Positions 1 through 8,153 of a DNA stretch of 28,019 bases are shown here, piece after piece (position 1 is the first letter of the stretch; each line of letters starts with the position of its first letter). The position numbers were made by a program, and so were the translations under genes. Origin of the DNA: DATGHS01 sp035307785 (GTDB taxonomy: Bacteria > Planctomycetota > Planctomycetia > Gemmatales > Gemmataceae); the NCBI GenBank assembly GCA_035307785.1, contig DATGHS010000567.1, forward strand, positions 1-28,019, given 5' to 3'. The notes under the pieces were generated by a model. That model worked only from the letters and a program-made list of their open reading frames with translations, was not told the origin of the DNA and did not search any database.

Positions 1-102
1 CATCTCAGCCAAGTGCGAAAACAAGTTCATCGTGCTGCCCGTGACGTGCGCCGCGGAGTCAACCTTGGCCGCTCGTTCCTCAAGCACAGTCGCTTGTTCT
101 GA
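1..102 (+). CDS. Possible 3' end of a gene entering from the left edge
   Basis: An open frame runs from the first base to a TGA at 100-102 and encodes 33 residues rich in Arg, His and Lys, ending in KHSRLF. There is no start in the window, so if real it is the C-terminal tail of a protein that begins upstream. The composition is compatible with a coding tail but no motif is recognisable. It could equally be chance. Confidence 0.3.
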   Translation, partial: HLSQVRKQVHRAARDVRRGVNLGRSFLKHSRLF

Positions 103-195
103 GAACACCGTTGTCACCCTATTATGCAAAGATCAGTAGGTCCATGGCGATCCGATTCGAGGGTATCGCCGTGTTGCACGGCGCGGAGACGCGAA

Positions 196-1131
196 ATGGA
201 GACAGCCGACAATCGCAAATCGCGCTTTGAAATCGTCCTGGGCAGACCGGCGGATTTCGTTCCGGCATTGGAGATACTGTTCCAGCGTTTGCCAGATGCG
301 GAAGCCTACTCGCGAACGGCCAAGGCGCTGCAAATCTTGCGGGGCAAAGGGCGCGAAACGCCGCGGCTATTGCTGGCGGAAGAAGATGACGACATCGCCG
401 GTGTCATGCTGGTGCAAGCGCTTGTGGGCGGCACGGGCATTGTTTGGCCGCCGCAACTGGCGCCGGAAGCGCGCGATCGCCGCGCGCTGGAAGATGCCTT
501 GGTGCAACATGCTCTCGACTGGCTGCGCCAGAACGGCGCGAAGCTCGCGCAGGCGGTGTTGTTTGAGGATGAGCTGATCTGTGCCGCCGCCCTCGAACGC
601 AACGGTTTCACGCACCCGACACAGTTGTGGTATTTGCGGCATGAACTGGAATTGCCGCCGGAGTTGTTGTGCGAGCCGGAAAGTCTCACATTCCAGAGCT
701 ACGCCGACTGCGATCGCGCCCTTTTTCAGCAAACGCTGTGGCGCAGCTACGAACAAACGCACGACTTCCCGGAAGTGAGCGGCCGGCGCACTATCGAGGA
801 AGTAGTGCGCGGCTTGCAAGCCGTTGGCTATCATCCGGAGCACTGGTGGCTCGCGTGGTCCAAGCAGGTTCCGGTTGGCGTTCTGATCTTGTCCGCCCTG
901 CCGGAGGCTGACGGCTGGGAGATTTCCTACGTCGGAGTGGTTCCCAGCGCCCGTCGCCGCGGCATCGGCCGAGAGTTGGTCCGCAAAGCACTCTTCGAGA
1001 CAAAGGCAATGGGCGGCCACGAGGTGGTGTTAAGCGTCGACGCCCGCAACGAGCCAGCATTGAAACTCTACGAGAAGCTGGGATTTGAAGTATTCGAGCG
1101 CCGGGAAGTGTTTTTGGCGCTATGGTCATGA
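196..1131 (+). CDS. Tandem GNAT-family N-acetyltransferase
   Basis: A 311-residue protein of the GCN5-related N-acetyltransferase superfamily, which moves an acetyl group from acetyl-CoA to an amine. The C-terminal half (about 165-311) is a canonical GNAT domain: EISYVGVVPSARRRGIGREL (242-261) is motif A, with RRRGIG binding the CoA pyrophosphate, followed by the motif-B-like NEPALKLYEKLGFEVFERRE. The N-terminal half (about 8-150) looks like a degenerate second GNAT domain (ALERNGFTHPTQLWYLRHEL), giving the double-GNAT layout known from mycothiol synthase-like proteins. The frame is open from 124, but I chose ATG 196 because GGAG at 185-188 sits 7 nt upstream and the extra N-terminal residues resemble no domain. 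The substrate is unknown. It is a single gene on its strand with no functional link to the next one. Confidence 0.88.
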   Translation: METADNRKSRFEIVLGRPADFVPALEILFQRLPDAEAYSRTAKALQILRGKGRETPRLLLAEEDDDIAGVMLVQALVGGTGIVWPPQLAPEARDRRALEDALVQHALDWLRQNGAKLAQAVLFEDELICAAALERNGFTHPTQLWYLRHELELPPELLCEPESLTFQSYADCDRALFQQTLWRSYEQTHDFPEVSGRRTIEEVVRGLQAVGYHPEHWWLAWSKQVPVGVLILSALPEADGWEISYVGVVPSARRRGIGRELVRKALFETKAMGGHEVVLSVDARNEPALKLYEKLGFEVFERREVFLALWS

Positions 1132-1343
1132 AAGTACGACAAGCCGGGTCCTGAGTATAGCAGGCATTGGCGTTATGTGAAACCGCCTCATTTCGTCGCA
1201 ATTGGGACAAAGCTCCTGCGTATCGCAATTGGCTCCGCTCTCGTACAGAACCAGCTGGAACTGGTCGGCCCGATTATGGCCAATAACCGGCACAGCTTTT
1301 GCACCAAAAACATGCGCGCAAATCGAGTCCCAGGAGCAAAACC

Positions 1344-1796
1344 ATGTTGCCTTCAACTGCGGAGCGAGTTCCCGCAAATACCTCGGACCTGGTCAATGAG
1401 GAAATCCGCTGGCAGACTGAAGTTAATGTCACCCACTACATGGGCGCCGGCGCGGAAGAGATCGACCGCCGCCTGCGCGAGTTGGACCAGGAATGGGATA
1501 CCGAGCGCTGGCTAGAAACGCTGGCGCCATCGTTCACTTTGACCGGGCTCTTATTGGGTGTTACTGTCAGTCGCAAATGGCTGATTCTTCCCTTCGTGGT
1601 GCAGGCATTCTTCCTCCAGCATGCCCTCCAAGGATGGTGCCCGCCGCTGCCGCTTTTGCGACGCATGGGTGTCCGGACCAGCAAGGAGATCGAACAGGAG
1701 CGACAGGCGCTGCAGGCCATGCAAATGAGCAATCAAGGAATGGACACAGGTTGCGGCGACCGTGCCGAACGAGCGCTCCAAGCCGCCGAGCGCTAA
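1344..1796 (+). CDS. DUF2892 (YgaP-like transmembrane domain) protein
   Basis: A 150-residue small membrane protein. Two hydrophobic stretches (roughly ETLAPSFTLTGLLLGVTVS and KWLILPFVVQAFFLQHAL) are followed by GWCPPLPLLRRMGVRTSKEI, the Cys-Pro plus 'LLRRMGVRT' signature that ends the DUF2892 membrane domain, as in the membrane part of E. coli YgaP. There is no rhodanese domain here, so only the membrane module is present, flanked by a charged N-terminal helix (about 25-55) and a Gln/Met-rich C-terminal helix. The start at ATG 1344 is fixed by AGGAG at 1332-1336, 7 nt upstream. An in-frame ATG at 1299 has no such site. The gene converges on the serine hydrolase, with a hairpin over both stop codons. 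The biochemical role of DUF2892 is not established. Confidence 0.8.
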   Translation: MLPSTAERVPANTSDLVNEEIRWQTEVNVTHYMGAGAEEIDRRLRELDQEWDTERWLETLAPSFTLTGLLLGVTVSRKWLILPFVVQAFFLQHALQGWCPPLPLLRRMGVRTSKEIEQERQALQAMQMSNQGMDTGCGDRAERALQAAER

Positions 1797-1814
1797 GGCG
1801 GTTTAACCCGCCTT
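1795..1814. terminator. Hairpin between convergent genes
   Basis: The inverted repeat AAGGCGG (1795-1801) / CCGCCTT (1808-1814) has a 6-nt loop. It overlaps the TAA at 1794-1796 of the plus-strand gene and the stop of the minus-strand hydrolase at 1803-1805. The symmetry and the position between two converging genes suggest a bidirectional terminator. There is only a short T run (three T) on the plus side, so intrinsic termination may be weak. Confidence 0.45.
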
Positions 1815-2993
1815 TGGGAGACATTGATACACCGCCTCGCGGAGGCTTTGGTCGCGCGGATCGCAGGATTCAATGCGGCAGCGGTTGGGCAGATAAGCGT
1901 AGCCAAGCTGAATGGCGGGGTCGGCGAAGGCGAAGGAGCCGCCGATGCCGGCAGCGCCAAAGGCCTGCGGATTGGCGCTGAAGGGCAGCGTGCGCGAGGG
2001 CTTGCTGAAGCCGAGTGCGTAGTTGGTTTCCCGGCGCATCACTAGATCGAAATTGCCGCCGACCGGCGGCTCGCTGGGCGCAATCAGTTGGGCAAACGTG
2101 GCCGGGCGAAGGTTCAATTCTTTCCCGCCGGCAGCAAAAATGGCGAACAGCCGGGCAATCGACCGCGCTTCGCCGATGCCGTTCGATGAGGGCAACTCAA
2201 CGCGCGCATACTCCGGCGCGAAAATGTGCGAGGGCCGTGAAAAGTGCGGATTGCGCAGGGCCTGAAAAGTCAGTGTTCGGCGGCGGGCGGCAGCGGCCAG
2301 GAAACGCCAGGAGACGCGCCGAAAATGCAAGAAGAACTGCCAAACGGCCATATCTTGCAGTTCCGCCAGGCGCTCCGGAGGAAGACTTGCGGGCAGGCCA
2401 TAATGGAAATCCAGACCGAGCGGGCCGGCGATCTCTTCCTGGAAATACCGCCGAATGCTGCGCCGCTGCGGGTCGACTCGCCGTAGCAGTTCGTTCTGAT
2501 AAAAACCGAGGCTGATGCCGTGATAGCCCTGCCGCGTGCCTGGCGTCCAGGCCGGCCGCTGGCGAGCCAAGACGCCGGCCAACCGGTCGAGATCGGCCAG
2601 CAATTCGGCATCCAGCGGTTCGTCGAGCGCGCACAAGCCCGCTTGATGCGCGAGCAGTTGTCGAACGGTAATCGATTCCTTCCCGTTTTGCGCAAATTCG
2701 GGCCAGTAGCGGCTGATGCGCTCATTGTAATCAAACAGGCCGCGCGAGTGCGCCAGGGCCAAGACGAATGCCGAGATTCCTTTGGTCGTCGAAAAGACGG
2801 GGACCAGTGTATTGCGCTGCCAGAGATGTCGGCGGTCGCGATCACGATAGCCACCCCAGAGATCGACGACCAGTTCACTGCGCAGCCAGACGGCGCAGGC
2901 AGCGCCGAGTTCGCCATACCGCCGAAAATTGCGGACAAAGGCGTTGCGCACTTCTTCGAATCTAGGGGCAACGTAACCGTGGATGGGTATCAT
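1803..2993 (-). CDS. Beta-lactamase-family serine hydrolase (esterase EstB-like)
   Basis: A 396-residue protein of the class C beta-lactamase/penicillin-binding-protein-like hydrolase family (PF00144), cytoplasmic because no signal peptide is seen. The catalytic SxxK is STTK at residues 68-71 (VPVFSTTKGISAF); Ser68 would be the nucleophile. The second motif, usually YxN, is Tyr157-His-Gly in QGYHGISLGF, a change common in the EstB/LACTB-like branch. The C-terminal GIGGSFAFADP takes the place of the KTG/HxG strand. DLWGGY near residue 44-49 is also typical of this branch. The family includes carboxylesterases and peptidases; the substrate is not predictable. No Shine-Dalgarno is visible before ATG 2993, and a long hairpin ends 7 nt upstream of it. 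The gene lies just downstream of the porin on the same strand. Confidence 0.88.
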   Translation of the reverse strand: MIPIHGYVAPRFEEVRNAFVRNFRRYGELGAACAVWLRSELVVDLWGGYRDRDRRHLWQRNTLVPVFSTTKGISAFVLALAHSRGLFDYNERISRYWPEFAQNGKESITVRQLLAHQAGLCALDEPLDAELLADLDRLAGVLARQRPAWTPGTRQGYHGISLGFYQNELLRRVDPQRRSIRRYFQEEIAGPLGLDFHYGLPASLPPERLAELQDMAVWQFFLHFRRVSWRFLAAAARRRTLTFQALRNPHFSRPSHIFAPEYARVELPSSNGIGEARSIARLFAIFAAGGKELNLRPATFAQLIAPSEPPVGGNFDLVMRRETNYALGFSKPSRTLPFSANPQAFGAAGIGGSFAFADPAIQLGYAYLPNRCRIESCDPRDQSLREAVYQCLPKAG

Positions 2994-3000
2994 GGAAGAA

Positions 3001-3051
3001 TGCCGTTTGCGGCTTAGCGGGCTAGTTCCGCCTGCAAAGCCGCAAGCGGCA
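3001..3051 (-). terminator. Long hairpin between porin stop and hydrolase start
   Basis: The arms 3001-3015 and 3037-3051 are complementary over 15 bp with a single G-T wobble, and the 21-nt loop contains a further GCGG/CCGC pairing. On the minus strand this lies just after the porin stop (3057), so it probably ends porin transcription. It also sits 7 nt before the hydrolase ATG (2993), where it could mask the start. There is only a weak T-rich tail. Confidence 0.45.
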
Positions 3052-3056
3052 ATTGG

Positions 3057-5303
3057 TTACCACTTAAATGTATACTGCCCGTAGGCCAGACCGGCACCTC
3101 CGGGGAAACCCGTGTTCTGAATGAACGGCCCCGCGAAGAAGCGCGAGTAGCCAATCATCAGATCTTGGTGCTGGCTCAAATGGAAGTTCACGAACCAGTC
3201 CAATTCCTGGCCCACATCGTTGCCGGAGTTGCCCGTCGGGTCAACGCGAATCAGCGTGCCGGCCGCATTGTAAAGTCCATCCCTGGGCGATGCCAGCCAG
3301 AAACGATGATACTGCATTAGCACTAGAATCCAGTTCATGGGGTTTGCCGAGAGCTGAAGGTGCAAATCCATGATGTTCTGCCGGCCGACGAAGTCGTTGT
3401 AGCCGAAGTACCAGTGCCCGTCGGCAAAGAGCTGGTTAAACGTGTTGTAGTGCGACGAGCCGGGATTCTGGTCACCCGAGGCCCAGTCGAAGTACACCCA
3501 GGCGATGGGATTGAAATCCATGTCTTTCGCTCGATAGCCGAGACCGGCGGTGGCCGAGCCGGCCACGATATCCTGGTTCACGTGCAGGCCGGTCTGGTAC
3601 ATGCCTTCGAAATCGTACAGCCAGCGGGAGTTGATGTCGCCCGCCAGGCGCGTACCCATTGTCGTCACCGACATTCCGCCAACAGTTCCGAATTGGCCAA
3701 CGAAGACCTGGTTTGAGTTGGTCAGGTTCAACAGGTAGATGTCCCACGCAGTCCCCGGCTTCGGCTTGTAAGTCGCCCAGGCGCCGGTGAAGGCTTGCCG
3801 GTCGTCCCAGCCATCCACAGCGGTCGGATTCACGATCACGGGCCGCACCGCAAACAAGTCGATGTCCCAATAGCAGCTATGCCAGAAACCCTTGATGCCA
3901 TCAAACGTTCGTGGTGAATTGACCCAGTCCCACGTCGAGATGAGCCGCTGCGAACCGTAGAGCAACTCCTGGCGGCCAACACGAAAGGTCAGCGGGTTGC
4001 CCGCTACGTTCATCAGGTTCAAATCGACGAACATGTTCAATATGTCGGCGCGATTCGCGTCGTTCGCAAGAGGCGGCAATGACTGCCCGTAACTGTCGGC
4101 GAAGATGAACTCGGAATAGAAGCGCACCAGGTCTTGATACCAGAAGTCGCCATAAGCTCGCGCGCGCAGCAAGTGATAGTCGTTACCCGTGCCGACCAGC
4201 CGGCTGTTGTCTTCGCTCATGAAGCGATAGCGAAATTCACCACCCGGAGTGAACAGGAAGTCGTCGCACTCGCCGAGGTGAATGCGCTTGATGCCGTCGA
4301 GCCAGTCGTCGGAATCATAATTCGGACAATCGAGATAGCGGAAATCGGCATTGAAAAATGGATTGGGGTTAAACGCGTAGGGCAGCCAGGGGCTCGGCGG
4401 CGGTTGCTGGCGCCACCGATCCAGCACGATGTCCTTGAATGAGTAATAGCCAGGCCGGCACGGCTCGATGGCAAAATCGCCGGGCCGCGGCATTGGTTCC
4501 ACGGGCGGCACCTGCAACCAGTAGCTCGGCAGCGCTTTGTCTTGCAGCGGGTCACAACCGGAATTGGCCGGATCGATGATCGCGGCTGCCCCTATGGATG
4601 ATGTGCCGTTCGCCGCCGGGCCGTCTGGTTTCGGCACTTGGGCATCGGGTGCCGGCGCAATTATCTTCGGATCAGGTGATGATGCCTTCGGCGCTTCACC
4701 AGGCTTTGGGAGGAGTTCCACTGAAGGAGGCTGGTCGCCATCGAGTTTGTTATCCGTGGTTTGCGCTGAAAACGGCCGAGACGGCAGCAGATCCGAGCTT
4801 GGGCTGGGTTTGCGACTTGTCGCTCTCAAATTCTCGGCGCTTTTCGGCAGCGCGGGCGGCGAGTCGGATTTTAAGTCGGGCGGAATCGGCGGCAATTCAA
4901 AGGGCGTAGTCGGCGGCGGCGGAACCGACGGCGACAGAAGCGATGGCGGCGCAGGCGGAAGGATCAGTTCCTGATCGGTTGGCGGCTCAGGCATCGGGCT
5001 CTTTTGCGAAGTAGAAGCCGATGGCAATTCCTGATGTGCCGCTTCGATGGCCGGCATGGCCGGCGGCAAATCATGTCGTTCTGTAGGTGGCGCGTTCTGA
5101 GCCGGTGGCCCATTTTGCTGAACCGGCAGCAGCAGTATTTCTTCCGGTTGCACTGGCAATTGCGGATTGTAGGGCGACGAATTGGCCTGCGGGTAGGGCG
5201 ACCCGGTGGTCTGGGCCGGTAGCAAGTCTGATGCAATCAGGCTCACCCAGGTAACAAAAAACGCAAGTTTCAATCCCTGGCGGCGGTAATTGATAAAGCA
5301 CAT
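3057..5303 (-). CDS. Outer-membrane porin, alginate-export (AlgE-like) barrel with Pro-rich N-terminal region
   Basis: A 748-residue predicted outer-membrane protein. The N-terminus has a basic segment and hydrophobic core (residues 1-31) ending at LLPAQ, a likely signal peptide. Residues about 35-230 are low-complexity, full of Pro, Ser and acidic residues, like a periplasmic or peptidoglycan-spanning linker. From about 345 (IHLGECDDFLFTPGGEFRYR) to the end the sequence matches the alginate-export barrel family (PF13372): RVGRQELLYGSQRLIS (441-456), DWVNSPRTFDGIKGFW, alternating aromatic strands, and a terminal strand ending AYGQYTFKW with the C-terminal aromatic residue expected of barrel proteins. 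GGGAG at 5309-5313 lies 5 nt from ATG 5303. Planctomycete members are usually annotated as putative porins; the transported solute is not known, and alginate export should not be assumed. No alginate genes are nearby. Confidence 0.85.
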   Translation of the reverse strand: MCFINYRRQGLKLAFFVTWVSLIASDLLPAQTTGSPYPQANSSPYNPQLPVQPEEILLLPVQQNGPPAQNAPPTERHDLPPAMPAIEAAHQELPSASTSQKSPMPEPPTDQELILPPAPPSLLSPSVPPPPTTPFELPPIPPDLKSDSPPALPKSAENLRATSRKPSPSSDLLPSRPFSAQTTDNKLDGDQPPSVELLPKPGEAPKASSPDPKIIAPAPDAQVPKPDGPAANGTSSIGAAAIIDPANSGCDPLQDKALPSYWLQVPPVEPMPRPGDFAIEPCRPGYYSFKDIVLDRWRQQPPPSPWLPYAFNPNPFFNADFRYLDCPNYDSDDWLDGIKRIHLGECDDFLFTPGGEFRYRFMSEDNSRLVGTGNDYHLLRARAYGDFWYQDLVRFYSEFIFADSYGQSLPPLANDANRADILNMFVDLNLMNVAGNPLTFRVGRQELLYGSQRLISTWDWVNSPRTFDGIKGFWHSCYWDIDLFAVRPVIVNPTAVDGWDDRQAFTGAWATYKPKPGTAWDIYLLNLTNSNQVFVGQFGTVGGMSVTTMGTRLAGDINSRWLYDFEGMYQTGLHVNQDIVAGSATAGLGYRAKDMDFNPIAWVYFDWASGDQNPGSSHYNTFNQLFADGHWYFGYNDFVGRQNIMDLHLQLSANPMNWILVLMQYHRFWLASPRDGLYNAAGTLIRVDPTGNSGNDVGQELDWFVNFHLSQHQDLMIGYSRFFAGPFIQNTGFPGGAGLAYGQYTFKW

Positions 5304-5488
5304 GGTCGCTCCCGCGTTGTAAGCTGCGCATCCCAGGCCGGCAGCGCAAGCGCAGAAACAGCCGGCAAGGGTGGCATCATCGTTGATGTGAGAGTTATCG
5401 GCAGAATTGCGATGATTCCGAAAATCGAAACAACTGGCATAAAAGGAATGAAGTGCGCAAGTATTGCGGATGTAACGATTATGCCGAC

Positions 5489-5524
5489 AAAAAAGGCCGG
5501 ATATGATTTGGATATGTCCGGCCT
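5489..5524 (-). terminator. Rho-independent terminator of clpX
   Basis: AGGCCGGA (5494-5501) pairs perfectly with TCCGGCCT (5517-5524). Read on the minus strand the second arm is followed by a run of T (complement of 5489-5494). It starts 22 bases after the clpX stop, so it is a textbook intrinsic terminator for the clpX transcript. Confidence 0.85.
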
Positions 5525-5546
5525 GCCCTAAACTGCCTCGCTTTCC

Positions 5547-6827
5547 TCAAGCGATCTTCTTGTCGATCGGCCTCTGTTCGAAAAGCGCCTGTTCCCGGCG
5601 GACAACCGACTCGGTGACGATGTACTTGCCCTTGTGTTCGATTTCCGGCAATTCGAACATAATGTCGAGCATGATGTCTTCGACAATGCTGCGCAGGCCG
5701 CGGGCGCCCGTATCGCGTTCCCGGGCCATGCGGGCGATCTCGCGCAGGGCCTTCGCGTCGAATTCCAACTCCGCGCCCTCAACCGCGAAAAGCTTCTGGT
5801 ACTGCTTCACCAGCGCGTTGCGCGGCTCGCTGAGAATGCGGATCAGTGCATCTTCATCGAGCGGTTCCAGCGGGGCGATGACCGGCAGCCGGCCCACGAA
5901 CTCGGGAATCATGCCGAATTCCATTAGGTCGTCGCTGGTCACGCGGGCCAGCAATTCCCCGAGTTCGCGCTCCTCGTTGCCGCTACCATTAAAGCCAAAC
6001 GAGCTGCGGCCAATGCGCCGGGCGACAATGTTCTCGAGCCCCACAAACGTGCCGCCACAAATGAAGAGAATGTTCGTGGTATCGAGCTGAATATACTGCT
6101 GCTCGGGGTGCTTGCGGCCGCCTTGGGGCGGCACGTTGCTGACCGTGCCTTCGAGCATTTTCAGGAGGGCTTGCTGCACGCCCTCGCCGGAAACATCGCG
6201 TGTGATGCTCACGTTGTTCTGGGTCTTGGCGATCTTGTCTACTTCGTCGATGTAAATGATGCCGCGCTGGGCCGCTTCGATGTCGAAGTCGGCCGCGTGC
6301 AACAGTTTCAGTAACAGGTTCTCGACGTCTTCGCCCACGTAGCCAGCCTCGGTCAGCGTCGTGGCATCGCCAATGGCGAAGGGGACGTCGAGCAGCTTGG
6401 CCAGGGTGCGGGCCAACAGTGTCTTGCCGCTGCCGGTCGGACCGATGAGCAGGATATTGCTTTTGTCCACATCCACGTCGTGGCGGGACTCGGTCATGTT
6501 CAGGCGCTTATAGTGGTTGTGCACGGCAACGGAGAGAACTTTTTTCGTGCGTTGCTGGCCGATTACATATTGATCGAGCTTATCATTGATGGCGCGCGGC
6601 GATGGGATATTGGAGACGGTGGAGAAACGAGTGCGGTTGCGCTTGCGTTCCGTGTCGAGAATCTGCTGGCAGAGGTCGATGCATTCGCCGCAGATATAGA
6701 CGTCGCCCGGGCCCTCTACCAGCGGCCCCACGTCGCGATGGCTCTTGCGACAGAAGGAGCAGTAAGCATTGCGATTGCGGCCGGTGCCGCCAGTTGGTCT
6801 GCGTGCTTCCATATCTTTCGAAGGCAT
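5547..6827 (-). CDS. clpX: ATP-dependent Clp protease ATP-binding subunit ClpX
   Basis: A 426-residue AAA+ unfoldase that recognises, unfolds and threads proteins into ClpP. All signatures are visible: the N-terminal C4 zinc-binding domain (Cys23, Cys26, Cys46, Cys49), Walker A GPTGSGKT (129-136), the pore loop GYVGED (162-167), Walker B IIYIDEVD (190-197), the RKH loop (238-240) and sensor 2 GARGLR (374-379). Length and C-terminus are normal for the family. The minus-strand site GGAGG (6832-6836) precedes ATG 6827 by 4 nt. No clpP or tig is in the window, so the common clpP-clpX pairing is not seen here; the upstream neighbour is instead a SHOCT-like membrane protein 30 nt away, probably in the same transcript. 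A strong terminator follows. Confidence 0.98.
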   Translation of the reverse strand: MPSKDMEARRPTGGTGRNRNAYCSFCRKSHRDVGPLVEGPGDVYICGECIDLCQQILDTERKRNRTRFSTVSNIPSPRAINDKLDQYVIGQQRTKKVLSVAVHNHYKRLNMTESRHDVDVDKSNILLIGPTGSGKTLLARTLAKLLDVPFAIGDATTLTEAGYVGEDVENLLLKLLHAADFDIEAAQRGIIYIDEVDKIAKTQNNVSITRDVSGEGVQQALLKMLEGTVSNVPPQGGRKHPEQQYIQLDTTNILFICGGTFVGLENIVARRIGRSSFGFNGSGNEERELGELLARVTSDDLMEFGMIPEFVGRLPVIAPLEPLDEDALIRILSEPRNALVKQYQKLFAVEGAELEFDAKALREIARMARERDTGARGLRSIVEDIMLDIMFELPEIEHKGKYIVTESVVRREQALFEQRPIDKKIA

Positions 6828-6857
6828 GTTCCCTCCAGAGTTGGAACGTACCGCTGA

Positions 6858-7307
6858 CTATCGATCTTCGGACTTCAAATCTTCGGTCGGCTTACGATTC
6901 GGATTCGGCGGCGAATCGCTCGGCGCGGCAGGCTTTGCCGCCACCGAATTCGTTTCCGTCGCTGCCTCGGCCGGCGCTGCCGGTTTCTCGCCCAGCCCCG
7001 TTTCTTTGCGCATCCGCTCCAAGAGCCGCATGCGAATCCGGTCGAATTCTTCCTTCGTCAGGTTGCCGTCTTCGAACAATTCCCGGTACGAATTCAGCTG
7101 CTCGTGGGTGCTGGGCATGATGATCTCTTGCTTCTTGCGCCAGCGCTTTACTAACACCAAGATTATGGCAAACAGGAACAAAGAACCAGACAACATTCCG
7201 CCCGCCACCAGCAAGCGGGTGTCGAAAATGTCCCAGAAGCCCTTTTGTGCGCCCAACAGCGAAAAGGCAGCAGCCATGACCAAACTCGCGGGTTCGATGA
7301 TTCGCAT
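6858..7307 (-). CDS. Single-pass membrane protein with SHOCT-like motif
   Basis: A 149-residue protein. One clear transmembrane helix (about 31-54, LLVAGGMLSGSLFLFAIILV) is followed by basic residues and then a short C-terminal helical motif, LFEDGNLTKEEFDRIRMRLL (78-97), which resembles the SHOCT/oligomerisation motif (hydrophobic 'G.lT.eEF...k..ll'). The tail (105-149) is Ala/Pro/Glu-rich and probably disordered. The frame is open to 7388, but I prefer ATG 7307: a TATAAT box lies about 20 nt upstream, and the upstream residues do not look coding. An AAGGA directly before 7307 is closer than ideal, so the start is uncertain; ATG 7277 is another option. It probably shares a transcript with clpX, 30 nt downstream. 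Function unknown. Confidence 0.72.
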   Translation of the reverse strand: MRIIEPASLVMAAAFSLLGAQKGFWDIFDTRLLVAGGMLSGSLFLFAIILVLVKRWRKKQEIIMPSTHEQLNSYRELFEDGNLTKEEFDRIRMRLLERMRKETGLGEKPAAPAEAATETNSVAAKPAAPSDSPPNPNRKPTEDLKSEDR

Positions 7308-7326
7308 GTCCTTGCACCCGCGGACA

Positions 7327-7332
7327 ATTATA
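7327..7332 (-). promoter_or_regulatory. Consensus -10 box ahead of the SHOCT protein/clpX
   Basis: The minus strand reads TATAAT here, a perfect sigma-70 -10 hexamer, 19 nt before the proposed ATG at 7307. No good -35 is found at 16-18 nt, so this is a partial promoter call resting on the -10 only. Confidence 0.35.
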
Positions 7333-7484
7333 GCGCCCGGAGGGCCAATGAGTGTAGGGATTTTTCGGCCGCTTTGCCATCCGTGCATTCCGGCCCTATC
7401 CTAAAGGCATCAGGAACAGCCTAGCCGGCGCGGTTTGCGCAATCGCCCAGGCAGGCAAATTCCCATCGAGCGCACTGCAAATTC

Positions 7485-8042
7485 ATGGTCCGCATCTTCT
7501 CCGTCCTTGCCATCGCCAACGGGATTGGCCTGCTCGCGAGCTTCGGCTTCGGCCTGGCTTCCATGCGGGCCGGCGGCCTGAACAATCCGGGCGATCAAAG
7601 ATTCCTTATTCACTTCCTATGCGGCCTGTTCACCGCGGTGGCCACGCTGCTCGTCCATTGCCTGATCTTCACCTATTTCCTCGGCACCGGCCGTTGGGTG
7701 CGCGAAGTTACGCTGGCCTACGACCTGCCGGACGAACCGCTCTATAAAACCACGCGCGAGCTCAAGCGCAAGACCTTTCCGCCGGCGCTGTTCGCCATGC
7801 TGATCACCATCGCCACCGCTGCGGCCGGCGCCGGCCGGCAAATGCAGGACTGGCCGTATCAGATTCACCTCTTCGGCGCCATCCTGGCGATCCTGATTAA
7901 TGCTTGGGCCTGCATCGTAGAGTATCGCAGCCTGCGCCGCAATGAGGAAATCCTGGCCGGCGTCTACCGCGAGGTCGATCGCGTTCGGGCCGAGCGTGGC
8001 TTGCCGAGCAATGAGGAGGCCTGGCGTATGGAGGGGAATTAA
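7485..8042 (+). CDS. Four-helix integral membrane protein, unknown function
   Basis: A 185-residue protein with four hydrophobic segments at about 4-26, 42-66, 100-118 and 126-146, separated by short charged loops. The second loop contains GRWVREVTLAYDLPDEPLYK, rich in charge and probably cytoplasmic. The C-terminal 40 residues (RSLRRNEEILAGVYREVDRV) are a soluble amphipathic helix. I recognise no family; the pattern fits conserved planctomycete membrane proteins of unknown role. The start at ATG 7485 has no clear ribosome binding site, but the sequence from there is immediately a membrane helix and no upstream in-frame start is convincing. It is divergent from the SHOCT/clpX pair. Confidence 0.72.
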   Translation: MVRIFSVLAIANGIGLLASFGFGLASMRAGGLNNPGDQRFLIHFLCGLFTAVATLLVHCLIFTYFLGTGRWVREVTLAYDLPDEPLYKTTRELKRKTFPPALFAMLITIATAAAGAGRQMQDWPYQIHLFGAILAILINAWACIVEYRSLRRNEEILAGVYREVDRVRAERGLPSNEEAWRMEGN

Positions 8043-8047
8043 AAGCT

Positions 8048-8065
8048 CAGGGACGGCAATCCCTG
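8048..8065 (+). terminator. Short hairpin after the membrane-protein gene
   Basis: CAGGGA (8048-8053) and TCCCTG (8060-8065) form a 6-bp stem with a 6-nt loop, 5 nt after the stop codon. No T run follows, so this is only a possible terminator or mRNA 3' end structure. Confidence 0.25.
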
Positions 8066-8084
8066 GGAAAATCTCGTCAGAATC

Positions 8085-8114
8085 TTGCTTGGCCCCCACA
8101 TTTCCGAGTACACT
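8085..8114 (+). promoter_or_regulatory. Putative sigma-70 promoter for the exported protein at 8154
   Basis: TTGCTT (8085-8090), an 18-nt spacer and TACACT (8109-8114) resemble -35/-10 elements. The predicted start of transcription is near 8121, about 33 nt before the ATG at 8154. Confidence 0.4.
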
Positions 8115-8153
8115 GGTAGTGGCTTTTTGGGGAATGAAATTCGGAGGTACGCC

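Noticed and set aside
1493..1981. Long open frame overlapping the DUF2892 gene and the hydrolase end
   Set aside because: It crosses two well-supported genes on different strands, is Arg-rich and has no recognisable domain; it is a GC-rich shadow frame.
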